64,000 nucleotides of DNA from UBA4742 sp963734965 (GCA_963734965.1 CAVTJK010000003.1:434001-498000), one strand, 5' to 3'. Positions 18,328-28,002 are shown, numbered from the stretch's first letter. Program-made: numbers and translations. Notes: generated by a model from the letters alone, not told the origin.

Positions 18328-19836
18328 GCGACGTCGGGGCCGACCCCCACTGGCCCGTCGCGCGCCGGTGGCCCTCCGTCGGGGACCGCCACCGAGATCG
18401 CCGCCGCGGTGGCCGCGGGCGATCGGAGCGCACGCGAGGTGATCGACGCCCACCTGGAGCCGCATCGACGAGTCCGAGTCGACCATCCATGCCTTCAACC
18501 TGGTCATGGCCGACACAGGCGCGAGCCGCCGCCGACGACCTCGATCGCCGCGTGGCGGCCGGGCGAGGCGCCAGGTCCGCTGGCCGGCGTGCCCATCGCC
18601 CTCAAGGACAACCTGTGCACGCGGGGCGTCGCCACGACGTGCTCGTCGCGGATCCTCGACGGCTGGCAGCCGCCCTACGACGCCACCGTCGTCGAGCGCC
18701 TGGCCGCGACGCCGGACGCCATCGTGATCGGCAAGACCAACCTCGACGAGTTCGCCATGGGCAGCTCGACGGAGAACTCGGCCTTCGGTCCGACTCGCAA
18801 CCCCCACGACCCCGACCGCGTGCCCGGTGGATCCTCGGGCGGGAGCGCCGCCGCCGTGGCCGCCGGGTTCGCCCCGATCGCCCTCGGCTCCGACACCGGC
18901 GGCTCGATCCGCCAACCGGCGGCGCTGTGCGGGGTCGTCGGGCTCAAGCCGACCTATGGCCTGGTGTCGCGCTACGGGTTGGTCGCCTTCGCGTCGTCGC
19001 TCGACCAGATCGGTCCCTTCGCCACCACGGTGGCCGACGCCGCCGCCCTGCTCGACGCCATCGCCGGTCCCGATCCGCGCGACTCGACCTCGATCCCCGC
19101 CGCCCCGCCGTCGTACTCGGCCGGGCTCGACGACGGCGTCGACGGCCTGCGAGTGGGGGTGATCACCGAGCTCATGGGCGACGGGCATCGCTCCGGACGT
19201 GGCCGCTCGGGTGACCGAGGCCGCCGAAGCGCTGGCCGCGGCCGGGGCCAAGGTCGACGACGCCAGCGTGCCGGCCACCACGCTACGGCGCTGTCGGCCT
19301 ACTACCTGATCGCGCCGGCCGAGGCGTCGAGCAACCTGGCCCGCTACGACGGGGTGCGCTACGGCCTTCGCGTCGACGCCCCCACCACCGACGAGATGAT
19401 GACGGCGACGCGCACCGCCGGCTTCGGAGCCGAGGTCAAGCGCCGAATCATGCTGGGCACCTACGCGCTGTCGGCCGGCTACTACGACGCCTACTACGGC
19501 AAGGCCCTCAAGGTCCGAACGCTGCTCATCGCCGACTTCGCCGCCGCCTACGAGCGATTCGACCTGCTGTTGGCGCCCGACCTCGCCCACGACCGCGTTC
19601 GCCTTCGGCGCCAAGAGCGATCCGCTGGCCATGTACCTCAACGACGTGTGCACGATCCCGAGCAACCTGTCGGGCGACCCGGCCGTGTCGGTGCCCTTCG
19701 GGCTCGGGACGACGACTCGATGCCGGTTGGGGTGCAGGTCCTGGCCCCGTCGCTCCGGGAGGCGACCATGTTGCAGGCCGCCGCCGTGCTCGAGGCGGCC
19801 GCCCCCGGCTCGTCTTCGGGGAAGGACGCCACATGA
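18324..19836 (+). CDS. gatA: Aspartyl/glutamyl-tRNA amidotransferase subunit A (about nine indels)
   Basis: GatA is the amidase that releases ammonia from glutamine for tRNA amidation. Amidase-signature residues are present: the catalytic lysine in GVPIALKDNLC, the serine-rich GGSSGGSAAAVAAG, and the second serine in GSDTGGSIRQPAALCG. The gene is split into many frames. Conserved blocks follow each other across breaks near 18358, 18460, 18515, 18564, 19186, 19283, 19287, 19579 and 19707. All are +1 except the last, which is best explained as -1. With these corrected the product is about 501 residues, normal for GatA. So many breaks in an essential gene point to base-calling errors rather than decay. 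Confidence 0.85.
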
Positions 19837-21300
19837 CCGAGCCGCTCATCGTCACCAGTGCCAAGACGGGCGATCGTTGGGAGGTGGTCATCGGGCTCGA
19901 GGTCCACGCCGAGCTGGCCACCGCCACCAAGATGTTCAGCTCGGCCCCCAACGTCTTCGGCGGCGACCCCAACACCAACATCGATCCCGTCACGCTCGGG
20001 CCTGCCGGGCTCGCTTCCGGTCGTCAACCGCCGCGCCGTCGAGCTGGGCATCCGCGTCGGGCTGGCCCTGCACTGCACCGTGCAGCGGTCCACCTTCGCC
20101 CGCAAGAACTACTTCTACCCCGACATGCCGAAGGACTATCAGATCAGCCAGTTCGACGAGCCGCTCAACGTGGACGGCTGGCTCGACCTGCCCGACGGCA
20201 CCCGGATCGGCATCGAGCGGGCCCACCTCGAGGAAGACACGGGCAAGTCGAGCCACCAGGGGGGCGACGGCCGCATCCACGGCGCCGAGTCGTCGTTGGT
20301 CGACTACAACCGGGCCGGCGTGCCGCTCATCGAGATCGTCGGCCGCCCCGATCTGCGCTCGGGCGAGGACGCACGCGCCTACGTGAGCGAGCTGCGGGCC
20401 ATCCTCGTGGCCATCGGCGCGTCGGACGGCAAGATGGAGGAAGGTTCGATGCGGGTCGACGCCAACGTGTCGGTGCGACCCGTCGGGACCGACGAGCTGG
20501 GTCTGCGCTGCGAGATCAAGAACGTGAACTCGCTGCGCTCGCTCGGACGGGCCATCGACTTCGAGGCCAAGCGCCAGGTCGACGTGATCGAGGCCGGCGA
20601 CCGGGTCCGCCAGGAGACGCGCCACTGGGACGAGGACAAGGGTCGGACGCGCGCCGGGCGCTCCAAGGAGCAGGCCGAGGACTACCGCTACTTCCTCGAA
20701 CCCGACCTGGTCGTGCTCGATCCGTCACCCGAGTGGATCGCCTCGATCGGAGCCGAGCTGCCGTCGCTGCCGGCCGAACGTCGGGTGCGCCTGGCCGAGG
20801 TCGCGGGCGTGGCCCCTGGCGATGTGGCCATCCAGGTCGAGCGAGATCTCGACGGACTGGCCCTGAGCGCCATCGGCGCCGGCGCCGATGCCACGCGGGT
20901 GCTCGTGCACACCGAGCACAACCTGGTCGTCAACGGCGCCGGTGATCTCGATCCCGACCACTTCGCCGCCCTGGTCAAGCTCGAGGTCGACGGCCGGCTG
21001 ACCGCGACCCAGGCCAAGACCGTGCTGGCCGAGATGGTCGAGACCGGCGCCGAGCCCGAGGCCATCGCCAAGGCCCATGGCTTCGAGGCCATGGACGTCG
21101 CCGACCTCGAGGCCGTGGTCGATCGGATCATCGCCGAGAACCCCGACGACTGGGCCGAGTTCGTGTCCGGCGACGACCGCAAGCGCGGCAAGCTGACCGG
21201 CGCCTTCATCGGCAAGGTCATGGTGGCGACCGATCGCCAAGCCGACGGCAAGGCGGCGACGGCGCTGCTCAACCAGCGCCGAGCCGAAGCCTCCGACTGA
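19833..21300 (+). CDS. gatB: Aspartyl/glutamyl-tRNA amidotransferase subunit B (one-base insertion)
   Basis: GatB recognises and activates the misacylated tRNA. The corrected product has about 488 residues, with the N-terminal VIGLEVHAEL, the kinase-like core (NYFYPDMPKDYQISQFD, EEDTGKSSHQG, DYNRAGVPLIEIV) and the C-terminal YqeY-like helical tail (VMVATDRQADGKAA). The frame changes near 20001, where one C appears extra. It overlaps gatA by ATGA. Confidence 0.92.
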
Positions 21301-21303
21301 CCG

Positions 21304-21410
21304 ACGGGTCTTTTGGCGGCGATGAAGGGCGCAGAGCGCCCTCAGATGCCGCAGGAACCCTCGAGCGGGTCGAGGTCACGGGTCTTTTGGCGGCGCGGCG
21401 GGCGCAGTAG
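21304..21410. repeat. Intergenic palindromic repeat (GGCGGCGATGAAGGGCGC family), two partial copies
   Basis: ACGGGTCTTTTGGCGGCG occurs twice, 76-80 bases apart, after gatB. In the first copy it continues into a hairpin, GAAGGGCGC-AGA-GCGCCCTC, and then GCCGCAGGAACCC. A third related copy follows the eis-like gene at 23903. It may act as a gatB transcript end, but there is no T-tract after the stem. Confidence 0.6.
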
Positions 21411-21458
21411 CGTGACGTCGTCACGACCGGCGGAGGGGCTCGAACCCTGGGAGTGACG

Positions 21459-21996
21459 ATGAGCGGTGTTCGGCACGCGGCGGTCGTCGCGCTGACGGCG
21501 GTGCTCGCCGTCGCTAGTGTTGGTGGGATGCGCGGGACGGGCCGACGTATCGGCGCCCCGTGAGGACACGATCCCCGATCCGGTCGTCACCACCGGACCG
21601 GACGGGGCCGGGGTCTCGGCACCGACCGCGCCGGTGGCCGAGCGCGAGCGGGTCTGCGGCCCGATGCTGGCCATCCTGGCCAGCGTGGTCGCCCTCCCCC
21701 TCGGGCTCGTCTCGGGCGCGACCGAGGCCGACGTCGATGCCCTGGCCGCGGCGACCTCGGCGCTGACCGTCGACTGGCCGGCCTTCGTGCGCCGAGACCT
21801 GGCCACCTTGGCCGCGGTCTTCGGGCCCTACGCGCGCGCGGTCGGCGACATCAGCGAGGCGGGCGCGACGCCGGCGGCCGACGCGCGCCTGGCCCAAGCC
21901 AGCCGAGCCCTGAACTCCCGAGCCACCCTCTCGGCCGAGGCCGAGCTTGCCCACTTCGGCGAGTCGTCGTGCCCTAGGGTGACGGGCCGACGGTGA
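21459..21996 (+). CDS. Small lipoprotein of unknown function (frameshifted in its signal peptide)
   Basis: The ATG at 21459 begins a typical signal peptide (MSGVRHAAVVALTAVLAVA), but the lipobox LVGC is one frame later. Removing the A at about 21516 joins them into a 178-residue lipoprotein. The mature part has a conserved-looking helical region (GPMLAILASVVALPLGLVSGATEADVDALAAA) and one late cysteine. The family is not one I recognise. Together with the next gene it forms a pair of small secreted lipoproteins with helical domains. Confidence 0.65.
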
Positions 21997-22035
21997 TCGC
22001 CGTCGGACGAGGGAGACATCGTGGGAGGGCCAGGC

Positions 22036-22593
22036 ATGGATCGCAAGAGGCTGACTCAGCTGGTGGGGGCGGCGGCGGTCGCGGTGGTGTTGTGCTCGGC
22101 CTGCGGGAGCTCGTCCAAGACCTCGACGGCGACCAAGAAGACGACGACCTCCACCTCGACGACGGCGAAGTCCTCCAGCAGCGACAACAGCGACAACTCC
22201 AGCTCGAGCAACGACACGTCGGGCAGCAGCGGCGTGGCCGGGGCGCTGACGATCGAGCAGTGCTCGAAGGCGGCCGACGCCTACCTGCAGGTCCTGGCCG
22301 TGCCGGGCGGACTGATGTCGGGCCAGAGCAAGAGCCTCAAGGACGTCCAGAGCCAGATCAACAGCCTCAACGCCGACATCCCGGACTCGCTGAAGGACGA
22401 CTACAAGACCGTCGCCAACGCCTACGCCAAGTACGCGGCCGACCTCAAGGACATCGACTTCTCGAAGACGTCGTCGTTGCTCAACCCCGACAACCTCAAG
22501 AAGCTCCAGGCGGCGGGCAAGGAGCTCGACGCGTCGTCGTTCAAGTCGGCCTCGGATCGCATCAGCAAGTACTTCGACGACGGCTGCAAGTAG
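22036..22593 (+). CDS. Small lipoprotein with a serine/threonine-rich linker
   Basis: The 185-residue product has a signal peptide (MDRKRLTQLVGAAAVAVVLCSACGSS) with a lipobox cysteine near residue 23. A 45-residue linker of serine, threonine, lysine and aspartate follows, then a helical domain with two cysteines (EQCSKAAD and the terminal DDGCK). I prefer the ATG at 22036, preceded by GGAGGG, over the GTG at 22021; both keep the signal peptide. The function is unknown. The helical domain resembles that of the preceding lipoprotein only in general character. Confidence 0.75.
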   Translation: MDRKRLTQLVGAAAVAVVLCSACGSSSKTSTATKKTTTSTSTTAKSSSSDNSDNSSSSNDTSGSSGVAGALTIEQCSKAADAYLQVLAVPGGLMSGQSKSLKDVQSQINSLNADIPDSLKDDYKTVANAYAKYAADLKDIDFSKTSSLLNPDNLKKLQAAGKELDASSFKSASDRISKYFDDGCK

Positions 22594-22648
22594 TCCGGCC
22601 CGATCCGCCCGGGGCACCAAAGCGCTGTCGGTTCGCGCCGTGCCCGTC

Positions 22649-22654
22649 TAGAAC
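22649..22654 (+). promoter_or_regulatory. -10 box TAGAAC of the Eis-like gene
   Basis: TAGAAC lies 6 bases before the ATG at 22661. The final base deviates from TANNNT. Confidence 0.35.
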
Positions 22655-22660
22655 ATCGGG

Positions 22661-23902
22661 ATGGACCTCTCCATCCGCATTCTCGATCCGACTGACGCGG
22701 ACGCTTACCGCGAGGTCGACGAGGCCGCCTTCTCGTTCCGTTGGGAGCCCGAGCGAGCCAACCGCTTCTTCGAGGTCTTCGAGTTCCCCAGGACCCACGG
22801 CGCCTTCGGCCCCAACGGCGATCTCTGGGGGGCGGCGGGAGCGTTCTCCCAGATCCTCACCCTGCCCGGTGGCTCCCGGATCGAGGCGCCCGGCGTGACC
22901 GCGGTGGGAGTCGTCCCCACCCACCGCCGGCGGGGTGTGCTCACCGCGCTGATGGCGGCCCAACTCGACGACGTCGCCGCTCGGGGCGAACCGGTGGCCG
23001 TGCTCAACGCCTCCGAGGCCACCATCTACCGTCGCTTCGGCTACGGCGTGTCGTCTCGCGCCAACCAGGTCCGGATCGACCGGGCCCGGGCCCGCCTCGT
23101 CGCGCCCGTCGATCCCTCGTGGTCGCTGCGCCTGGTCGACGATGACGAGGCCCGAGCGGTCGCCCCGGCCATCTTCGAGGCCTACGTGGCCAGCCGGCCC
23201 GGCGAGATGAGCCGGCCGGGCGGGTTCTGGGAATGGGTCTTCGGCCCGCTCGACACGTGGCTCGGGGGCGGCGAGCACTTCACGGTGGTGTGCGACGCGC
23301 CGTCCGGCGCGGCCTCGGGCTATGCGATCTACAAGGTCGACCACGATCCTCCGGATGGCCACTGGCGGGTCGTCGTGGCCGAGGTGGTCGCGGCCGACGT
23401 CGCGGCCGAGACCGCGCTGTGGCGCTACCTGCTCGACATCGATCTCACCGACACCGTCCAGGTGACCTCGGCGCCGCTCGACGATCCGTTGCGGTGGGCC
23501 ATCGCCGACCCGCGCGCCTACCAGGTGACGGGGCAGTCGGACTTCCTCTGGGCGCGGATCGTCGATCCTGTTGCCGCGCTGGCGGCGCGGCGGTATCGCC
23601 GCACCGACGAGCTGGTGCTCGAGCTGAACGACCTGTTCCGGCCCGAGACGTCTGGTCGCTACGTCGTGGCCACCGGCCCCACCGATGGGGAGGGCTGGGC
23701 CTCGGCCGAGGCGGCGCCGACCGATCGAACGCCCGACCTGACCATGGACGTCGCCGATCTCGGCTCGCTCTACCTGGGCGGGGTGACGGCGTCGACGTTG
23801 GCCCGCGCCGGACGCATCGGAGCCTGCACCGAGGGCGCGCTGGCCCGGGCCGACCAGTTCTTCGCCGCCGAGCGCGCTCCCTTCTGCGTCGCGCGGTTCT
23901 GA
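22661..23902 (+). CDS. Eis-family N-acetyltransferase
   Basis: The 413-residue product has two GNAT-fold regions and a C-terminal SCP2-like domain, as in Eis (enhanced intracellular survival) proteins. The acetyl-CoA site is VGVVPTHRRRGVLTALM (about residues 86-102), followed by SEATIYRRFGYGVSS, the Eis tyrosine region. The protein ends in a phenylalanine, and in Eis the terminal carboxylate takes part in catalysis. Mycobacterial Eis acetylates aminoglycosides and host proteins at lysine; the natural substrate of environmental homologues is unknown. It has no operon partner. Confidence 0.85.
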   Translation: MDLSIRILDPTDADAYREVDEAAFSFRWEPERANRFFEVFEFPRTHGAFGPNGDLWGAAGAFSQILTLPGGSRIEAPGVTAVGVVPTHRRRGVLTALMAAQLDDVAARGEPVAVLNASEATIYRRFGYGVSSRANQVRIDRARARLVAPVDPSWSLRLVDDDEARAVAPAIFEAYVASRPGEMSRPGGFWEWVFGPLDTWLGGGEHFTVVCDAPSGAASGYAIYKVDHDPPDGHWRVVVAEVVAADVAAETALWRYLLDIDLTDTVQVTSAPLDDPLRWAIADPRAYQVTGQSDFLWARIVDPVAALAARRYRRTDELVLELNDLFRPETSGRYVVATGPTDGEGWASAEAAPTDRTPDLTMDVADLGSLYLGGVTASTLARAGRIGACTEGALARADQFFAAERAPFCVARF

Positions 23903-23953
23903 TTCTTGCGGCGATGAAGGGCGCATCACGCCCTTCGAAGCCACCAGAACCGA
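23903..23953. repeat. Intergenic palindromic repeat (GGCGGCGATGAAGGGCGC family), third copy
   Basis: The sequence reads TTCTTGCGGCGATGAAGGGC then GCATCACGCCCTTCGAAGCC and ACCAGAACC. The stem GAAGGGCG/CGCCCTTC is exact. It shares GCGGCGATGAAGGGCGC with the copy after gatB. Confidence 0.6.
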
Positions 23954-23959
23954 CAGTGT

Positions 23960-24060
23960 GGGCGAAACGGCGGAGCCCGCCAGGGCGGGTCTGCTCGCGG
24001 GATGACTCCCGGATGGGCGAAGCCGCTCGAAGGAGGCTCGCCGACCGGAGAGCCGATCAG
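23960..24060. repeat. Gene-end repeat, copy D
   Basis: CGGCGGAGCCCGCC pairs with GGCGGGT, followed by CCCGGATGGGCGAAGCCGC, GGAGGCTCGCCGACC and GGAGAGCC. It is the fourth copy of the family and lies between convergent genes. Confidence 0.65.
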
Positions 24061-24066
24061 GACAGC

Positions 24067-25389
24067 TCATCGAGCGGAGCCGGTCACGGCCCAGCGAGGG
24101 CCGCGCCAGCGCACGGCCAGCCCGATCAGGCGCCCGATCATGAGCCCGGTCAGCGCCGTCCACAGCCAGCCGATGCCCCCGCCCAGAACCAGCACGGCGA
24201 TGGCGGCGACCACGAAGAGGGCGCTCGGGATGAGCATGGCCACGGCCAGGAAGCGCAGGTCGCCGGCGCCGATGAGCAGCCCGTCGAGCACGAAGACGAC
24301 ACCGTTCACCGGTTGCATGAGGGCCACGAAGACCAGCACGAACGCGGTCACGTCGATGACGGCGGCGTCGCTGGTGAAGATGTGGGGCAGCACGGTACGC
24401 AGGGCGAAGGTGATGACGCCGAAGCCGACGCCCGCCAACACACCCCACTCGAGCATGCGGCGCCCGGCCCGGCGCGCGCTGGCGGTGTCCTCGGCTCCGA
24501 GGTAGCGGCCGATCATGGCCTGACCGGCGATGGCGATGGCGTCGAGAGCCAGGGCCAGGAGGTTCCAGATCTGGAAGGCGATCTGGTGGGCGGCCAGGGC
24601 GACCGCGCCGAGCCGGGTGGCCACGGCCGTCGACACGATGAGGGCGCCGCGCAGGGCGATCGTTCGCACGAAGAGGTCGCCGCCGACGACGGCGAGGCGC
24701 CGCAGCGTGGCCCCGTGGGGCGCCAACCGCACCCGATGCTGGCGCACCGCGCGGTTGACCCAGGCGACGTACACGACCGCGGACGCGATCTGGGCCAGGA
24801 CGGTCCCGAAGGCCGAGGCGCCGATCCCGAAGCCGAGCCCGTAGATGAGGATGAGCTCGAGGACCAGGTTCCCCACGGCGGAGGCCACGGCCACGATCAG
24901 CGGGGTGCGGGTGTCCTGCAGGCCGCGGAGATAACCCGTCCCGGCCAGCACGACCAGCTGGGCCGGAACTCCGAACAGGCTGATGCGCAGGTAGATGAGG
25001 GCGTTGTCGCGCACCGCGCCGGTTGCCCCCAGCGCCGTCACCAGCGGCTCGGCGGCGATCAGCCCGATGACGATCAGGGCCAGACCGACGAGCAACGCCA
25101 GCCACATGCCCTGCACCGCCTGATGGGCGGCCTCGCCCTCCTCGCCCGCGCCGAGCAGGCGCGCCACCGCGGCGGTGGTCCCGTAGGCCAGGAAGATGAA
25201 TATCGAGTAGAGCAGCAGCAGGATGCTGCTGGCGACGGCCAGCCCGCCGAGCTGATCGACCCCGAGATGTCCGACCACCGCGGTGTCGGCCAGGATGTAG
25301 AGCGGTTCGGCGACCAGCGCGCCGAGGGCGGGCAGAGCCAGGCGCAGGATCTCGCGGTCGTGCGGATCGCGCCGGAACGGTCCCGTCAA
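24067..25389 (-). CDS. MATE-family multidrug/toxin efflux protein
   Basis: The 440-residue membrane protein has twelve predicted membrane segments in two halves, with the MATE pattern (PALGALVAEPLYILADTAVVGHLG, GTGYLRGLQDTRTPL, AAHQIAFQIWNLLALALDA). Such proteins export cationic compounds using Na+ or H+ gradients. The frame is open to 25839, but I start at the TTG at 25389, which overlaps the upstream permease stop as TTGA and gives the usual family length. It is the last gene of a five-gene exporter operon. Confidence 0.88.
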   Translation of the reverse strand: MTGPFRRDPHDREILRLALPALGALVAEPLYILADTAVVGHLGVDQLGGLAVASSILLLLYSIFIFLAYGTTAAVARLLGAGEEGEAAHQAVQGMWLALLVGLALIVIGLIAAEPLVTALGATGAVRDNALIYLRISLFGVPAQLVVLAGTGYLRGLQDTRTPLIVAVASAVGNLVLELILIYGLGFGIGASAFGTVLAQIASAVVYVAWVNRAVRQHRVRLAPHGATLRRLAVVGGDLFVRTIALRGALIVSTAVATRLGAVALAAHQIAFQIWNLLALALDAIAIAGQAMIGRYLGAEDTASARRAGRRMLEWGVLAGVGFGVITFALRTVLPHIFTSDAAVIDVTAFVLVFVALMQPVNGVVFVLDGLLIGAGDLRFLAVAMLIPSALFVVAAIAVLVLGGGIGWLWTALTGLMIGRLIGLAVRWRGPRWAVTGSAR

Positions 25390-26123
25390 GCGATGTCCTG
25401 GCGGCGCAGGCGCCGGGTCGCGTAGGTCAGCGCCACGACGGCGACGAGGATCGGGGTCAGGACGAGCCAGGGCGAGGAGATCTGGGTGGAGCCGAGGTCG
25501 GTGTTGCTGATGGACACCAACACGGACCGCCCGTAGGTCCGGATGGCCAGGCGCGCCGCGGAGGTGTTGGCTGTCGCGACGAACCCCTCCCAGATGAAGA
25601 TGTACAACAAACCCCATACGAGCGCCCGCTTGACCCGCAGGCCGAGGGCCACGAACAGCCCGACGTAGCCGACCATGGCCACGGTGACGGCGGCGACGGT
25701 GCCGGCGACCAGGTCGGCCCCGCCCCCCGTGAGGGCGGCGCTGAGGGCCAAGGGCACGACCACCACCGGCCACGTGGCCGTCATCGAGGACAGGGCCGCG
25801 GCGACCACGATCTTCCAGCGGGCGACCGGGCGCAGCCACAGGTAGACGAGGGTGCCGTCCTCGTTCGGGTCGCCGAGGGCGGCCGACGCGAACACGAGGC
25901 TGGCCACGGGCACGAGCAGGGCCAGGCCGAACCGGCTGACGAACTGAGCTCCGCGATGGGCGTGGTCGATGGACGGAGAGCTGCCGATGGTGGCGCCGAC
26001 CACGACGGCGACCACGCCGAGGGCCCCGATGGCGATCAGGCGGGCCCGGGTCAGCTGCATCCGCAGCAGGAGCCGGTACAGCAGAGAGAGGGCGCCGGGG
26101 GTCGGGGGCGCGGTGGTCGTCAT
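25386..26123 (-). CDS. ABC-2 type transporter permease
   Basis: The 245-residue protein has six membrane segments, including VVAVVVGATIG and the GDPNEDGTLVYLWLRPVARW loop typical of ABC-2 permeases. It overlaps the ATPase gene upstream and the MATE gene downstream by four bases each. It should form the membrane part of the exporter energised by the ATPase at 26120-27112. Confidence 0.85.
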   Translation of the reverse strand: MTTTAPPTPGALSLLYRLLLRMQLTRARLIAIGALGVVAVVVGATIGSSPSIDHAHRGAQFVSRFGLALLVPVASLVFASAALGDPNEDGTLVYLWLRPVARWKIVVAAALSSMTATWPVVVVPLALSAALTGGGADLVAGTVAAVTVAMVGYVGLFVALGLRVKRALVWGLLYIFIWEGFVATANTSAARLAIRTYGRSVLVSISNTDLGSTQISSPWLVLTPILVAVVALTYATRRLRRQDIA

Positions 26124-27112
26124 CGACCCACCAGGTACCGGAAGACGCTCTCGAGATCGTCGTCGAGGGGCACGACCTCGTAGAGCTGGGCGCCGGCGGT
26201 CTGGGCCACCGCGGCGACGACGTGGCGGAAGCGGTTCACGTTGGTCGTGTCGATGACGATCGTGCCGCGTTGTTCGAGGTGCACGCCGACGATGGCATCG
26301 CTGCGGATGAGGCCCGTGGCCACCGGCCCGGCCCGGTCGGTGCGGATGCGGACGCGGTGGGGCCGGTCGTCCATGAGGTCGCGCAAGGTGCGGAAGTCCC
26401 CTTCAGCGGCCAGCCGGCCCTGGACCATGACGAGCACGCGCGAGCCGAACCGCTCGACCTCGTCGAGCACGTGGCTCGAGATGATGACCGTCTTGCCGCC
26501 CTCACCCAGGCGATGGAACAGGTCGATCATGGCCAGGCGCTGGCGGGGATCGAGTCCGGTCAGGGGCTCGTCGAGCACGATCAGGTCGGGATCGTGGACG
26601 ATGGCCTGGGCCACCTTGACGCGCTGGCGCATGCCCTTCGAGTAGGTCGAGGTGGCGCGCCGGTCGTCGGCATCGAGCTCGACGACGGCCAAGGCCCGTC
26701 GGGCGGCGTCGTCGGGCCCGTCGAGGCCCTGAAGCACGGCGGCGACGCGCACGAAGTCGAAGGCGCTCAGCCGTTCGAACACCGTCTCCTGTTGAGGGAC
26801 GAGCCCGATGTGGCGCGCCAGTCCGAGGTCGCGCCTCGGGTCACCACCCAGGATGCGCACGGTCCCACGCGACGGCGGGGTCAGACCGCAGAGCATCCGC
26901 AGCATGGTCGACTTGCCGGCTCCGTTCGGGCCGAGCAGGGCGGTGACGCCCGGACCGATGTGGAACGTCACGTCCGACACGGCCACCAGCTGACCGAACC
27001 ACTTGGATGCCTCGATGACCTCGATCGACCACGGCCCCGACCCGTAGGGCTCGGGCGGGGGTGGCGGGCCGGGAGGGCTCGCGGGACCCGGCGGACCCGG
27101 TGCCAGGCTCAT
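26120..27112 (-). CDS. ABC transporter ATP-binding protein
   Basis: The 330-residue ATPase has Walker A GPNGAGKS, Q-loop GLVPQQET, signature YSKGMRQRVKVAQA (a variant of LSGGQ), Walker B LIVLDEP and the H-switch SSHVLDE. A proline-rich N-terminal stretch precedes the nucleotide-binding domain, and a C-terminal regulatory region follows. The ATG at 27112 overlaps the upstream permease stop (ATGA), which sets the start. Confidence 0.92.
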   Translation of the reverse strand: MSLAPGPPGPASPPGPPPPPEPYGSGPWSIEVIEASKWFGQLVAVSDVTFHIGPGVTALLGPNGAGKSTMLRMLCGLTPPSRGTVRILGGDPRRDLGLARHIGLVPQQETVFERLSAFDFVRVAAVLQGLDGPDDAARRALAVVELDADDRRATSTYSKGMRQRVKVAQAIVHDPDLIVLDEPLTGLDPRQRLAMIDLFHRLGEGGKTVIISSHVLDEVERFGSRVLVMVQGRLAAEGDFRTLRDLMDDRPHRVRIRTDRAGPVATGLIRSDAIVGVHLEQRGTIVIDTTNVNRFRHVVAAVAQTAGAQLYEVVPLDDDLESVFRYLVGR

Positions 27113-28002
27113 CGGGTCACCTGGATGCGCTGGTAGCGGAACCGCACGAACAAGATCAGCGCGGCGGTGATGATCAGGTAGGCGGCCACCAGCGTCGAGG
27201 TGCTCACCGGGGCCGCCGACTGCAGGGCGGCACCGGGGAAGTCGTTGAACACGCGGGCGACCAGCTCGAGGGGCAGGAAGGCCAGGTTGGCCACCACCAG
27301 GTTGGCCGAGCTCCCGGCGTCGATCAGGCTCTCGGTGATCACCGCGGAGCCGACCTCGATGAGCACGAAGGCGGCTGATGCCGCCGCCCGCCGCGTCGTC
27401 GTGGACGCCAGCGCCAGCGACAGCGCCGCCGGCAAGGTCGCGACGATGAGGCCCGACACGACGACCCGCCACAGCACCCCGATGAAGGCCGAGAACCCGT
27501 CGGGGCCGACTCCGCCGATCGTGCGGGCCAGGAGCATGAACAGCGGCGGCCCGAGCGCGACGATCAGCAACACGGCGGCGACGGCCGCGGCCTTGGCCAC
27601 CAGGTAGGTGTCGCGGCGCAGGGGCGAGGCCAGGTACAGCCCGAGCATGCCCGTGCGTCGATCAGTGCACAGCACCTCGGGGGCGACGAAGGCGGCGAAC
27701 ACGGCGATGGCGGCCCAGATGAACGAGTAGTACTGGTCGTAGGTGGGGATGACGTCGTTGATGTCGACGCCGCGGCTCGTCAGACGGCTGCGCAGGAACA
27801 CGGCGATGCCGACGAAGACGATGGCGGGCACGTAGGCCAGGAAGATGGACAGGAAGGGCAGGATCTTGTTCCAGAAGGTGCGCTTGAGACCGAGCACCCG
27901 CTGGATGCTGTGGCGGGTGAGGCTGACGATCGCCCCGCGGGCTCCGAGCCGCGGCCCGTTGTAGGCGCGGTAGCCGCGATCGAAGATGCGAGCGTCGCTC
28001 AC
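27109..28002 (-). CDS. ABC-2 type transporter permease
   Basis: The 297-residue protein has six membrane segments and the loop FVAPEVLCTDRRTGMLGLYL, a conserved ABC-2 feature where catalytic coupling to the ATPase occurs. It lies between two ATPase genes with four-base overlaps on each side. It most likely pairs with the ATPase encoded just upstream (27999-28964). Confidence 0.88.
   Translation of the reverse strand: MSDARIFDRGYRAYNGPRLGARGAIVSLTRHSIQRVLGLKRTFWNKILPFLSIFLAYVPAIVFVGIAVFLRSRLTSRGVDINDVIPTYDQYYSFIWAAIAVFAAFVAPEVLCTDRRTGMLGLYLASPLRRDTYLVAKAAAVAAVLLIVALGPPLFMLLARTIGGVGPDGFSAFIGVLWRVVVSGLIVATLPAALSLALASTTTRRAAASAAFVLIEVGSAVITESLIDAGSSANLVVANLAFLPLELVARVFNDFPGAALQSAAPVSTSTLVAAYLIITAALILFVRFRYQRIQVTR

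Noticed and set aside
18024..21300. gatC, gatA and gatB as pseudogenes
   Set aside because: All catalytic and conserved blocks are present and in order once single bases are corrected, and there are no in-frame stops or amino acid decay. The genes are essential where no GlnRS/AsnRS exists.
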